In this document: one piece after another, positions 34,490-44,864 of the stretch
How positions within the stretch are numbered: the stretch's first letter is position 1
How the letters are laid out: each line of letters opens with the position of its first letter
NCBI RefSeq assembly: GCF_907165205.1
Contig: NC_058189.1
Span: 16,986,001 to 17,050,000, forward strand
Direction of reading: 5' to 3'
Source: Coccinella septempunctata
Lineage: Eukaryota; Arthropoda; Insecta; Coleoptera; Coccinellidae
Length of the DNA: 64,000 bases
Program-made: the position numbers and the translations under genes
The notes under the pieces: model-generated
Told to the model about the DNA's origin: nothing
The model's input: only the letters and a program-made list of their open reading frames with translations
The model's database searches: none

Positions 34490-37085
34490 TTGAACTAATA
34501 GAAACCAAAGAAGCCAATATTGAAATGCGTTTGTTCCAATATCGGTTCTGTTTATTTTATATAGACGATTACATGTCTTGTAGTTTACAGACTATCTCAA
34601 ATAGTCTCGTTTCAAATCGTCTCGTTCTTCAAATATCTCGTTTCAACTAAATCAAACAAATGCAGTATGTAGACATATAAAAACTGACTGAATCGATTGA
34701 GATTGTAATTTGTTGTCAAACCGTTTCCATTGGAGAAGACCTGAAAGTTGATCCAGTTGACATGAGTTTTTCCAAATTTAAGGACCTCTATCTATAATAT
34801 TGGATCGAGTGTTCTAAAAATAGCGTGTTTGATCTCAATCGCCGCTGAATTCGAAGATTTTCCAGAAAAATCAACGTTGTCTTATTCGACGCAAAATGCG
34901 TGAGGATATTAAAATGTCCGGCGGAAATATAAATATGTAAAACCACTTCACTTTTATATCAAACAAGATTCGAAGGTGTTTTTAAAAGCCAATTTTGAAA
35001 CGAACATTTGAAAATATCTCCAAAAATTTGTCTAAATTTGCGGTTTTCTAGTATAGAAACAGGCTGTTCAAAAACAACGCTTGATTTCATTCGACGTATA
35101 ATTTTTAGTGCCCTACAACTTTCATGCAAGGAACAGAAGTAGCTAATTGGTTTTTTGGACATCCTCGAGATATACTGCTAATAAATCATAAATACACTGC
35201 TTCTGACGTCACATTATTCAGACATAGCATATAGCCTTACTACCACTAGTGACCCATTCAAATAATAAAATTTTTTGTAGTAATTGAATCCGAATCTGAC
35301 TGGACTACAATTAGTGAACAAATATCAATCCAAAATCAAAATTATCCAGACAATCTGTATAAGGTTACAAATATGAATTGAGTTATAAATTTTTGTGGAG
35401 TTGTGAAACATTAATCCATACATCCAGGTTCGCCTAAGAAAAATATTAAAAAACCGGAAGTTTTTTAATTTGAATGATTCTTTCGACCAGAGACGTATCA
35501 ACTGGTTTGAGTTACATTTTATAACAATTTGTACAATGCTTCGATGCTTCATTATGGGATTCTTGGAAGTTACTTCTATCAATTATCACTTCCTTCCTCT
35601 CAATAATTGTTTCAAGATATTCAAGGTTTTCTCATGATCCAAGAGCCGTATAATCACGAATTTCCTCACTATTCGGAATAACCCATATGTCATCATTAAT
35701 TTGTGTTTTAAAAAGACAATTCCTAATGATCGATCTATTAGTCGTTCACAAATTTACGAACGTGAATTCTATATCTTATATGAATCCATTGATGCTGAAG
35801 AATTATTGAATTTTGATAAAATTCGGTTCAAATATATTCATGGTATACTCTACGTCAAAGAAAAATTCATATTAAACCTATATTCGGAAAGACTCCTTCT
35901 AAAATTTAGTGTGTTTTGTAGAGATTTTCTGTAATAGAATCTATGATGGTTATTTTTGAAAAACAATGAATAAAAAGAACTAAAAGCCTTTATAGCCACT
36001 TCATCCTGAATGGATTGCAAACTATAATTAGTGACAGATAGAAGCGGGTAGGGTTTTCAAAATAATGAATTTATTTTCCGCAGAAAATTTTTGTTATCTC
36101 GAGTATGAACTACTTTCGAGGTCTGATGGTAGGTTAGGTTAGGACTGATAGTAGGATTTATAATAAAAATATATATAAAATAATATGAATCTATTTTCAG
36201 ACATTTCTCATTCCAAATAGCACACCTAGTCTTTCTTTAAATCGTTAAATAGCTTATTCGATGGCGATTTCAACAGTATAGGTATCTTGGATATAAACTC
36301 AACGGCTTATGAGTCATTGAGATTCTTATGAGGAAAATCGTGAAAATAGGTAGTCACTCTTTTTGTAATATTTCTGCCGAGAAGGTTTTTTCAAAAATAT
36401 CTTTACCATTTTAAGTTTAGTGTTTGGACCTAAAATGTACAGGTTGTTTGTGAGGAGATCATCAAGGTGGACTAATAAAATTCATCAAAACTCCAGATTT
36501 TCAGATAACAGCCTATATTTTTCATTGTTTCAGTTGATTCTACGTGAAAAATGGGAGTGCGTTATCTTAATGAACTCTATACCTATGTAAAATGAATACT
36601 TTCAGAGTTAACAATGAAAAACTTGAAATATGGGAAAAAGGCCATTTCAAGCTGCTTTATTTTGGCATTTCATGAATCGATCGTATTTAACAAAACCGTT
36701 AGTTGGGATTGTTGAGAATTCATCAACAATTCATGAAATATCAAATGTATCGATCGAAAAACAGAATTTTTGTTTTTTCTAGGGTTTCCGAAGGTCGCTG
36801 AATAGTCAAGCAGTTCGAAATGGCCCTTTTTCCTTATTTCAAGTTTTTTCTTTGTTGAAAAGATGAATTGCTGATGTTGATGAAATGCCAAATAATCCAC
36901 GCGCTATGAACCACACAATAAGAAAGCGATTTGAGAAAAGAATGAACAAGACAGACCTTTATTTCATCAGAACTTGTTATTATCTTCTGTTCCTTTTGAT
37001 CGATCTGCTCTGTTTTTTAATTCCCACGTTGAAAATAAAGATCACATGAAACGAAGAATAACGAGAGAAAAGTTTGAAAAAAATA
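34490..37085. other. AT-rich DNA, nothing recognised
   Basis: Several frames of 60-90 codons lack recognisable motifs. GGTTAGGTTAGG at 36133 is only two and a half telomere-like repeats. No structured repeat was found. Confidence 0.4.
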
Positions 37086-37089
37086 GGAG

Positions 37090-37120
37090 GAGCGTTTCGG
37101 GCTTTCGGCATTCATCAGTA
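37090..37120 (-). ncRNA. degenerate hammerhead-like motif
   Basis: The minus strand reads CTGATGAATGCCGAAAGCCC then GAAACGCTCC. The core CUGAUGA and GAAAC are intact and separated by a small hairpin-like segment around a CGAAA loop, but the stem II pairs are only partly kept and no stem I pairing was found. It lies about 220 bases before the LINE at 37.3 kb and may be the worn end of a Penelope-like element. Confidence 0.35.
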
Positions 37121-38442
37121 TGGTGAAAAAGTGCAAAGATGAACAACACCTGAATTGGTGTTGATATAAATTTTGTTTCACTCTTCCAGAAGTAAAATAC
37201 ATTTTTGCAGAGGATCCCGAAAACAGTGCATCCTTCTGACTTCGTGTAGAAATGCAGCTGTTACCAGATCTTCTACTCAAAATACTCAACCGAAATAATT
37301 AAAGATTAAAATAAAGCATTTTTCATATTTTATATAATATGAAAAAATATGTACGGAAGCATGTACCTAGAGTTAGATGTAAAAAAAAATTTCCTATATT
37401 TTACTCGAAAGAGCTTATTAATACTATCAGGAGCAAACTCAAGGTACATAAAAAATTTAAGATCTATAAGAATAAATCCGATTATGATCATTTCAAACAT
37501 CTCAGAACACTTTCTAAACACTTAATGGTGAGAGATTTTCATAATTATTTAGATCAGGTTGAACAAAAGCTCTCAAGGGATTCCACCGAGTTTTTCAAAT
37601 TCATATCTCATAGGAAAAAGCATGGTAAATTTCCCTCACGAATGAAAAGCGATAATGTTGAGGCTTCTTCATCTGAGGATATAGCCAATCTCTTTGCTCA
37701 ATTTTTCAGCGGTGCTTTCGAATCATCTGCGAATATCCATAATGTTTCGAATGAGGTCCAAAATCTTTATAATAGTGTATATTTGTCCGAAATCACTTTG
37801 ACAGAGACGGCAGTGAAAGAGGCTCTAGACGCTCTTAATCCAGATAAAGGTCCCGGCCCAGATGATATTCCACCATTGTTGTTGAAAAAGTGTAGCATAA
37901 ACATAGTGAAGCCACTCACAATGATTTTCAATTTGTCCTTACATTCGGGCATTTTCCCCCATAGATGGAAACTCTCGAAAATAGTACCTATTCACAAAGG
38001 TGGCGCAAAAAATATTATCAAGAACTATCGTCCAATTTCCATACTGTCAGCTATTCCTAAGCTATTCGAGTCACTAGTGTACGATTTCGTTTCTAATCAT
38101 GTAAAACATATCATAGTGGAAAATCAACATGGATTCATCAAAGGTCGCAATCTTGAAACAAATTTATTGAATTTCCTTGAAAACCTTCATGATGGCTTTG
38201 AGAACCAGTGTCAGATAGATGTTATTTACACAGACTTTAAAAATAAATCATGGTATTTTACTGCGACGACTGGCGGAGGTGGGCATATGTGGAAGCTTGT
38301 TAAGGTGGATACAGTCCTATGTTCTGAATAGATCCCAATTTGTCTGCGTGAATGAGCAAAACTCGAGAATTTTTCCGAATGGATCAGGTGTTCCTCAGGG
38401 ATCTCATCTGGGACCCTTGTTATTCATAATTTACTTAACAAT

Positions 38443-38616
38443 ATTTCTTACTGCTTTAATGTTTGTGGATAGTTCTCGTTCCTTCCAGAATTCAGTAATT
38501 GATAACTTCCTGAGGAAGGCGAAATATAACGCCGAAACGTCGCTCTAAGAGTCCAAAGAGTTTTCATCCAGTTCCTTAAACCGAGAAGTTATCAATTACT
38601 GATTTCTTACTGCTTT
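38443..38616 (+). mobile_element. 144-bp hammerhead-bearing insert with 15-bp target duplication
   Basis: ATTTCTTACTGCTTT occurs at 38443-38457 and again at 38602-38616, flanking a 144-bp insert (38458-38601). Removing the insert and one copy restores the LINE reading toward YADD, so this is a true insertion. The insert contains a hammerhead core (38510-38541) and a near-perfect 18-base inverted pair, CAGTAATTGATAACTTC against GAAGTTATCAATTACTG, the second at its right end. It has no gene and no A-rich tail. The 15-bp duplication fits target-primed retrotransposition, so it may be a truncated Penelope-like end or a small ribozyme-bearing retroelement. Confidence 0.85.
38510..38541 (+). ncRNA. 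hammerhead ribozyme core in the 144-bp insert
   Basis: CUGAGGA (38510-38516) is followed by stem II GGCG/CGCC around AAAUAUAA, then GAAA (38534-38537), a short ACGU stem III and the cleavage triplet GUC (38539-38541). The order and spacing are those of the Penelope-type hammerheads at 41.2 and 51.8 kb. The immediately adjacent bases do not form a clear stem I, so cleavage activity is uncertain. Confidence 0.6.
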
Positions 38617-39471
38617 CGCTATGCTAAGTTCCTATTATACGCCGATGATCTCAAAATATTTCTGAGTATAAGGAGATTCGAAGACTGCATTAAGCTTCAG
38701 GAGGATTTAGACAGGGTTTATGAATACTGCTGTCAAAACTTTCTATATTTAAATTTCGAGAAATGTTTCAAAATATCTTTCACTAGGAACGTTAATACCT
38801 TTGCATTCGATTACACTTTTGATCAGGTGATTGTAAAGCAAGTGGATGTTGTTAAAGATCTGGGAGTACATCTGGACTCGAAGTTAACATTTGTCGTACA
38901 TATTAAATGAGTTATCGAGTCATCGAATAAAATGCTCGGGTTTACTCTTAGACATGGAAAGTTGTTCAGGAAAAATGAAACTCTACTAACCCTTTATTAT
39001 TCATTTGTTTTCAATAGGCTTAACTTTGCAACGTCAATATGGAGTCCAAAGTATAGATGTTATGTGAACAGATTAGAAAGTGTACAGCATAAGTTTCTGA
39101 GGTTCTTGTCTTTCAGAAGTAGAATTAAAATTGTTGTTCATGATTACACCGAAATTCAACAAAGCTTTGGAATATTGAGCTTGGAAAATCGAAGAAGATT
39201 AAACGATATGTGTATGCTTTTCAAAATAGTTAATGGTTTACTTTATGTCCCGAAAATTCTCGAATCTATCGATTTTAGAGTTCCCGAGAGAAGGCTAAGG
39301 TCCCGTGAATTGTTCGCTATTCCATACCGTAGAATTAATATTACTCAAAATTCTCCACTCTGTAGAATGCTATCAACATTTAACTTATATTCCTGTGGTG
39401 TTGATATTTTCAATATAAAACTCCATCAATTGAAGAAATTTCTGAAGTTAAAGTTGCCCTACGTTTCTTAG

Positions 39472-39664
39472 TTTTCTCATCTCTTTTAGATTCATATTAT
39501 GTTTCGTTTTTAGTTTATAGAATAGTGTAAATTTTCATTTCAATGATTTGTTATTTTGTATGATATATATATTGTTAAACTGTGAATGCTGTATTGGGTG
39601 TTACCACCTGTTTGTATTCCTATTTGTCTTAAATAAATAAATAAATTAATAAATAAATAAATAC
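39472..39664 (+). other. LINE 3' UTR and (TAAA)n tail
   Basis: After the stop codon come about 165 bases of untranslated sequence and then AATAAATAAATAAATTAATAAATAAATAAATA (39632-39661). The same kind of tail ends the minus-strand LINEs at 48.37 and 56.22 kb. It directly abuts the Penelope-like inverted pair. Confidence 0.8.
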
Positions 39665-39721
39665 ATTGGAACAGTTTTTCACAGGGGTTAGGACCACTAA
39701 AGAAAACAACTTTATAGCAAA

Positions 39722-39759
39722 GCCGACGTTTCGTCCATATATTTGGACTTCTTCAGGGC
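39722..39759 (-). ncRNA. hammerhead ribozyme, left PLE arm
   Basis: This is the minus-strand mirror of 41198-41235: GCC, CUGAAGA, stem II GUCCA/UGGAC, GAAAC, GUC, GGC. All conserved positions are intact in this copy. Confidence 0.75.
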
Positions 39760-40104
39760 TGCAAGGTAACAAGTACACAAATTACAAACAAATACAAAAA
39801 GGGGGCACTAATACATGGTTAACTCACCGTAAGCTAAATGTCGTTCAGTGTTGTTCTCATCACAATTCAGAAAACAACGTGAGAGGAACGGAAATTCGTT
39901 CAAATTTATATAAAATAAAACCATGAATGAACAAATAACAAAATCGTCAGTCAAACCATCAGAATATCACAACAAGAAATTATTCAGAATGACAATTACT
40001 ATCAGTAGGAAAAAAAGAAAAACAACAAACGAACATCAAGACCTCATGCGCAACGGCAGATGGTATCTACATAGAATTACAATATAAACCATCGAACAAA
40101 GAAA

Positions 40105-40342
40105 TTATGAGTTTTCAGACTTGCACTTATTCAATATATTGCAATAAATTGAACTTAAACCCTGAACATCCGTCCTAGAATTTACACAATCATTCAAATT
40201 AATATAAATCATCTCACTAATACACCTTTTTTTGTAATTTTCCTCCCTGTCTAAAATTTTAACTCTAGTAAAATCAAAATTATGTCCCACTTCAAAATGA
40301 TGTCTAGACAATGCAGTTTTCTCAGTTTTTTCTATGTTCTTA
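40105..40342 (-). pseudogene. truncated GIY-YIG nuclease C-terminus (left PLE copy)
   Basis: On the minus strand, 40105-40311 encodes 68 residues (SRHHFEVGHNFDF...) identical to the C-terminal end of the nuclease in the right copy. The GIY-YIG catalytic part is missing because the copy breaks off at 40342. The frame itself is open to the junction. Confidence 0.85.
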
Positions 40343-40852
40343 AAGCCCGTTTATTCGAGATTTCCATATATTTCGGGATTATCAGAGGGGCTTAATAATT
40401 TGTTCAGGAAATATTCCACCTCTTCTGGGTTTGCCTTTTATTCTTTGAAAACTGTCGGCTCTTTGTTCTCGACTCTGAAGAGTGTGACCCCAATACTTCA
40501 ATGCTCTAATTTAATTTATTATATACCATGTACAAATTGTGATAAGGGATACGTAGGACAGACCAAGCAATATTTGCATAGTAGAATTGCCCAGCACAGA
40601 TATGATTGTAATATTAAGAACATAGAAAAAACTGAGAAAACTGCATTGTCTAGACATCATTTTGAAGTGGGACATAATTTTGATTTTACTAGAGTTAAAA
40701 TTTTAGACAGGGAGGAAAATTACAAAAAAAGGTGTATTAGTGAGATGATTTATATTAATTTGAATGATTGTGTAAATTCTAGGACGGATGTTCAGGGTTT
40801 AAGTTCAATTTATTGCAATATATTGAATAAGTGCAAGTCTGAAAACTCATAA
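40343..40852 (+). CDS. GIY-YIG endonuclease domain of a Penelope-like element (5'-truncated)
   Basis: Penelope-like elements encode a reverse transcriptase fused to a C-terminal GIY-YIG nuclease that nicks the target. The open frame, read from 40334 (172 codons; the first three come from the inverted junction), starts in the linker (FPYISGLSEGLNNLFRKYS) and contains the nuclease: IYYIPCTNC at residues 61-69, GYVGQT at 72-77, the conserved R at 84 and a downstream ISEMIYI glutamate near 137. The CX2C pair next to the YI box is characteristic of the PLE nuclease. The reverse transcriptase that should precede it is absent, so this is the 3' third of an element. It ends at TAA 40850-40852 and the 3' region carries a hammerhead. 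No internal stop is present. Confidence 0.85.
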   Translation, partial: KPVYSRFPYISGLSEGLNNLFRKYSTSSGFAFYSLKTVGSLFSTLKSVTPILQCSNLIYYIPCTNCDKGYVGQTKQYLHSRIAQHRYDCNIKNIEKTEKTALSRHHFEVGHNFDFTRVKILDREENYKKRCISEMIYINLNDCVNSRTDVQGLSSIYCNILNKCKSENS

Positions 40853-41030
40853 TTTCTTTGTTCGATGGTTTATATTGTAATTCTATGTAGATACCATCTG
40901 CCGTTGCGCATGAGGTCTTGATGTTCGTTTGTTGTTTTTCTTTTTTTCCTACTGATAGTAATTGTCATTCTGAATAATTTCTTGTTGTGATATTCTGATG
41001 GTTTGACTGACGATTTTGTTATTTGTTCAT

Positions 41031-41294
41031 TCATGGTTTTATTTTATATAAATTTGAACGAATTTCCGTTCCTCTCACGTTGTTTTCTGAATTGTGATGA
41101 GAACAACACTGAACGACATTTAGCTTACGGTGAGTTAACCATGTATTAGTGCCCCCTTTTTGTATTTGTTTGTAATTTGTGTACTTGTTACCTTGCAGCC
41201 CTGAAGAAGTCCAAATATATGGACGAAACGTCGGCTTTGCTATAAAGTTGTTTTCTTTAGTGGTCCCAACCCCTGTGAAAAACTGTTCCAATAC
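41031..41294 (+). other. PLE 3' terminal region
   Basis: The untranslated end of the right PLE copy is mirrored at 39666-39926. The minus-strand frame across it is identical in both arms only because the DNA is duplicated. It contains the ribozyme at 41198-41235. Confidence 0.6.
41195..41240 (+). ncRNA. hammerhead ribozyme, right PLE arm
   Basis: Stem I GCAGCC (41195-41200) pairs with GGCUUUGC (41233-41240) as GCC/GGC and, across a small bulge, GCA/UGC. Core CUGAAGA is at 41201-41207, stem II is GUCCA/UGGAC (41209-41213 and 41220-41224), GAAA is at 41225-41228, the minimal ACGU stem III follows, and the cleavage triplet GUC is at 41230-41232. All invariant bases match the hammerhead consensus. 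It is a type I motif with a two-pair stem III, as described for PLE terminal repeats. Confidence 0.82.
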
Positions 41295-41485
41295 TAAATG
41301 AAAGGACGTGAAAAACTATTATAATGTATATAATACATTGTCTGCTTCGTCCTGATATATAGGTTTTTATTTAATTTCCTTTCACAGCGAGTTGAAAGGG
41401 TACAAACTTGTTGGAACTTTCACTTGCTTTCTTTCATTCTCTACTACAACCTGTGGGTATCTCAAAAACGAAGCTTTTTCGTATA

Positions 41486-42118
41486 TTCAGGTTGGACGAA
41501 GAGGGGAGATTCCTTAAGTAATTTTTAAAAAAAAGGTCCAAAAATATGGTATCGCCATCGTTTAGTTTTCAAGATACAGTTTGTTAAACTTTGAATTTTT
41601 TTTTAGTTTTTCCCCATAGTATCTACACTTCACAAGATAATCAACCAAAAGTTGGCACATATATTACAGTTGAGATAATTGACATGCTAATTTCGAAATA
41701 AAATCTACAGGGTGATATTGTTCCGGAAAACTGTCCCCGGATTTTTTTTTTGAGCCACTGTTAATTTGAAAAAATGTGTTTGTTGTTATTCTAAATTTTA
41801 TGGTCTTGTACTATCTGCTACCGATTTCGAGAAAAACATTTGAACGTGTTCTTGAACTCCTCAGAAAAATCCAAATTGTCATAAAATTCAATTAGTAAGC
41901 TGTGGTGACTAAATTCATTATTAGTTTTGACACATCTAATCAAATTTTTGTGCTAAATATCTTGTGAAGTGTAGATACTGTAAGAGAAAAACTGGAAAAA
42001 ATTCAAACTTTAACACAGTGTATCTCGAAAACATGATTCCATTTTGTGACTTTTTTCTTAAAATTACTCAAGGTATCTTCTCCTTTCGTTTGTAACTCTA
42101 ATTTAGGAACACCCTGTA
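41486..42118. mobile_element. foldback with CAGGGTGTTCC end, left end decayed
   Basis: The right end AGGAACACCCTGTA is intact. Internal blocks GAGGGGAGATTCCTTAAGTA and TACTCAAGGTATCTTCTCCT, and ATCTACACTTCACAAG and CTTGTGAAGTGTAGAT, are inverted pairs, giving arms of up to about 200 bases. A half copy of the same family begins at 47270. Non-coding. Confidence 0.75.
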
Positions 42119-42148
42119 GGTATATTTACATGTTATGCATAGCACATA

Positions 42149-42604
42149 CAGGGTGGGCTTTTCAAAACGAAACCTTAATTGTTGAAGAAAGTAATTACCA
42201 ATAATAATTATTCATTTGTCTAATGTTGACAATTAATGGTTACCATCGTAACCACAGAATGAATTAGTCATGATGATTTCACATAGTATGGTTAGCGGAA
42301 TGACTGGTACTGTACGAAATTCGAAATTGAATATCTCAAAAACAAATGCATTGAATAAGAAAAAAATTAATACGCTGAATTCAGGATGAAAAGACCTTTC
42401 AAATGAGGTATCACTCACCCTATCTTTTCTATTCAAAATTTAGGGGTTGGAGTTCTAACACTAAGGGTTGAAGCGATATAGTTGTGAATTTGACCTCAAA
42501 AGTTGTCCCCCTCGAAACAAAAATCGACGTGTCCGAGCATTTTTTCTAAATAAATTTATTCCTTCCGTTATTTCGTCTGTTTCGTTTTAAAAAGCCCACC
42601 CAGT
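42149..42604. mobile_element. MITE with CAGGGTGGGCTTTT ends
   Basis: CAGGGTGGGCTTTTCAAAACG at the left is the inverted repeat of CGTTTTAAAAAGCCCACCC at the right. It is TA-flanked, about 455 bp and has no coding capacity. Confidence 0.8.
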
Positions 42605-42609
42605 ATAAC

Positions 42610-43205
42610 CTGAATAATAGATAGAAAATACACATCCTAATCGAAAACAAAAAACTCGAGGTTAAAAAGATTTCGTTTGCAAATTTTACTTCACACAAAC
42701 TATTCACTACAAGAGTCAGAAAAAACTGCAATTTTTTTTTTTCAGAATAGAAATGACGAAAACCTAATTGAACAAGTGAAACAACGTTTGCCTATTCGAT
42801 AAGAGTCCCCAATCCTGTCTCCTCAAACAGCGAAACAACATACCTATTTAAGGAAATCTTAAAGGTTTTAATACCGTAATATTTTTTCTTGGATACAGGA
42901 AGAGTAGAAGCAGGAAATGAAAAGCTTGAAAATATTGGACTCTCAACTACTTAATCTGAGATTATTAATATTTTATATCCTATTAAATTGACGATGCCTT
43001 GTTGGAAGCAATAATACTTAGGAAATACCTTAGTGAATCTTGAATATGGTATTTTATCAGAGAGGAACATTTGTTCAGACACCTTAACAGACGTCATAAA
43101 TTAATGAAAATGCCGTAATAACAGCACACGAGTCTCATATCAATAAACCACCGAGTCAGGTTTTTATTTCGGCGGAGATGCCTCTAGGGAAGGCCGTTTT
43201 TTAAT
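42610..43205. other. AT-rich DNA, nothing recognised
   Basis: No gene or repeat was recognised. The right part grades into the GC-richer segment described next. Confidence 0.4.
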
Positions 43206-43255
43206 ATCGGATATAAAGGTGCGCCTGCAGCGATAATACACGCAATCGCCTGCAG
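43190..43255 (+). promoter_or_regulatory. possible core promoter with TATA box
   Basis: TATAAAG at 43212-43218 sits in a GC-richer stretch (AAGGTGCGCCTGCAGCG) that differs from the surrounding AT-rich DNA. A start site would be expected about 30 bases downstream (near 43242), and GCAGTTG at 43252 resembles the arthropod initiator. It lies about 100 bases upstream of a good signal-peptide start. The call rests on motif and spacing only. Confidence 0.35.
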
Positions 43256-43313
43256 TTGATTTCCGTACTCAAGTGAATAATTACAGAAGAGTATACAATT
43301 TACGAAACGAAGA

Positions 43314-43427
43314 ATGCGCAGTTGCATCACACCAATCTTTCTTGTCCTCGCAATCCTCAATCACATTCACCTCTATAGGTTTCGATACCATATGATTTCA
43401 GCTTTAGTTATTTTGATGGTATTGTGA
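43314..43427 (+). CDS. possible first exon encoding a signal peptide
   Basis: ATG 43314 in the context CGAAGAATGC begins MRSCITPIFLVLAILNHIHLY, with one basic residue followed by about 12 hydrophobic residues, a convincing signal-peptide pattern for a secreted or membrane protein. The frame continues to a TGA at 43425-43427 (37 codons). If the gene is spliced, the most likely donor is the GT at 43379, though GTTTCG is a weak donor. No further exon was recognised, so the product is unknown. Insect secreted-protein genes often place an intron soon after the signal peptide. Confidence 0.33.
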   Translation: MRSCITPIFLVLAILNHIHLYRFRYHMISALVILMVL

Positions 43428-43719
43428 ATAAGTTGGAGAAGATGTCATGAATTGGAACAATGATATCTATTCTTTATACAGGGATGTGCGTCCCTTTTTC
43501 ATATATCCCTCTACTTTCGAAACCAGCGAATAGACAAAAATTCGCAATTCATAATCATATTCAATTGCACATACCGATGAACAGTAATGATCAGGGACGG
43601 ATCTACACTTTTTGTCACTGGGACAAAGCTGACAATTATCGAATTTTTTCAATATGTTTTTGGTAGCTGGTCAATGATAAATAATTCACGTGTCTCACCA
43701 AAGCCAAATTCGAAAATAG

Positions 43720-43916
43720 AGCCCGTTTGCTACAGCCGAGAATTCTCTAGAAAATTTACTCGAGATTTCATGCGCCGTGAATTCTTTACCGTTACATACG
43801 CACTTATTCTCTGTTCAAGAATGTTCAGTTGCATACAAAATAATCTCTGCCGCCGTTTTCTTACCAAAATTTGGTAGAGAATTCTCCAGAGAATTGTCGG
43901 CTCTTACAAACGGGCT
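43720..43916. mobile_element. MITE, 197 bp, AGCCCGTTTG ends
   Basis: AGCCCGTTTGCTACAGCCGA and the reverse complement of ...GTCGGCTCTTACAAACGGGCT pair with few mismatches, extending through GAGAATTCTCT on both sides. The interior has only chance frames. Confidence 0.85.
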
Positions 43917-44315
43917 TAAGATTTAAACAATCTTCCTAGAGATATAAAAAACGGGCAACACAGTAATTTTCGGCATTTATATAATAATTTCTTAAGCACC
44001 TTGGGGGGGAGAAACAAGAGGGGAAAATCAGCTGTTTCAGAGGGCTATTTGACCAAACCGCCGCGTTTCGTGGTTCAAGAAAAAAAGCAGGAGAAAATTT
44101 TTATTCTTGACGTTTACCGAACGTAAAACGTAAATGTAAGCAAATCCACATCGTACAACTTCGAGAGGTGACATCATCTCTGCTTTTTGTCCGGGAATCA
44201 TTATATTCGAAATGTAGCTCAGACAATCTTCTTGAGATAAGAAATAATTTAACAAGAAGGTATAGAAGAAACAGCTTGGCGAATAGCAAAAACTATTTGC
44301 ATAAATCAAAGGCTT

Positions 44316-44860
44316 CCTCTGGAAATTGCTACAGAGGTTTTCAATGATTATTTCTCAACAATTTCAGAAAAAATAATATCACAACTTCCCAGACCCACTA
44401 TAGATTTTGAAGAATCATTCAAAACGCAGTTACCACTGGAAATAAAATTCACATTCTGTTAGGTAAGATTTAATGAGGTACCTGAAGTAGTGAGGAATAT
44501 AAAAAATAGTAGAAGTACCGATTACTATGGCCTCTCAGTTGAGATAATTAAATCAAATATAAACAGCATTATTCTGCCACTCACTGAACTTATGAACAAA
44601 TGTTTGATAGCAGGTTGTTTTGCAAAATGCCTGAAAATTTCCAAAGTAGTCCCAATTTACAAAAACGGAGATGGGGAAGACGAAAATAATTGCAGATCAG
44701 ATTTTTGAAAAACTAATAGCATCCCAATAGCTGTCCTTGTTTACACTCTCTTCACTACATGTCACATGGCGAATTCACAGAGGGAGTTTGGAAACCAGGA
44801 GGCCTGTAAAACGGTTTAAGGATATACTGCTCTTCTGAATTTAAAAGGAATAATTTGTGG
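44316..44860 (+). pseudogene. LINE reverse transcriptase N-terminal fragment
   Basis: From 44316 the frame reads PLEIATEVFNDYFSTISEKI, and after one stop (near 44460) VRFNEVPEVVRNIKNSRSTD, then YYGLSVEIIKSNINSIILPL and LKISKVVPIYKNGDGED. These are the fingers blocks of a LINE RT (the K(S/T)D..GLS.E.IK and P.W..A.V.PIYK.GD boxes). Beyond 44708 only degraded pieces (IIADQIFEKLIA) remain, and the catalytic box is missing. It differs in sequence from the other LINEs in the window, so it is a separate family. Confidence 0.75.
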
Positions 44861-44864
44861 TAAC

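Larger units (their letters stand above)
37339..39471 (+). pseudogene. LINE ORF2 reverse transcriptase, 5'-truncated and broken
   Basis: This is the RT part of a jockey/CR1-like LINE, which would copy its RNA at a nicked target. The endonuclease domain is absent. Frame 1 (37339-38331) has the linker (PIFYSKELINTIRSKLK...) and RT blocks ALDALNPDKGPGPDDIP, KNYRPISILSAIPKLFE and ENQHGFIKGRNLETNLL. It then breaks at IYTDF, where a small deletion removes the expected SKAFD box. The next frame (about 38230-38450) has GSGVPQGSHLGPLLFIIY. A 144-bp insert splits the gene before the catalytic YADD (38638-38649). The rest, with a TGA at 38908, runs to TAG 39469-39471 and includes SLENRRRLNDM and a C-terminal domain like that of the LINE at 56.5 kb. 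Confidence 0.9.
39666..41292. mobile_element. inverted pair of Penelope-like element 3' ends
   Basis: The left arm (39666-40342) is the reverse complement of the right arm (40618-41292), about 675 bases each and nearly identical. For example GGAACAGTTTTTCACAGGGG faces CCCCTGTGAAAAACTGTTCC. The 275-base spacer belongs to the right-hand copy, because the nuclease frame runs unbroken from spacer into arm. The left copy is truncated inside the nuclease gene. Each arm ends with a hammerhead ribozyme. Such tail-out inverted pairs are known for Penelope-like elements. Confidence 0.9.

Noticed and set aside
36131..36145. GGTTAGGTTAGG, insect telomere-like repeat
   Set aside because: Only about two and a half TTAGG units; far too short to be an interstitial telomere tract.
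41031..41291. 86-codon minus frame duplicated at 39666-39926
   Set aside because: It is the untranslated end of the Penelope-like element read in reverse; similarity comes from the inverted repeat.
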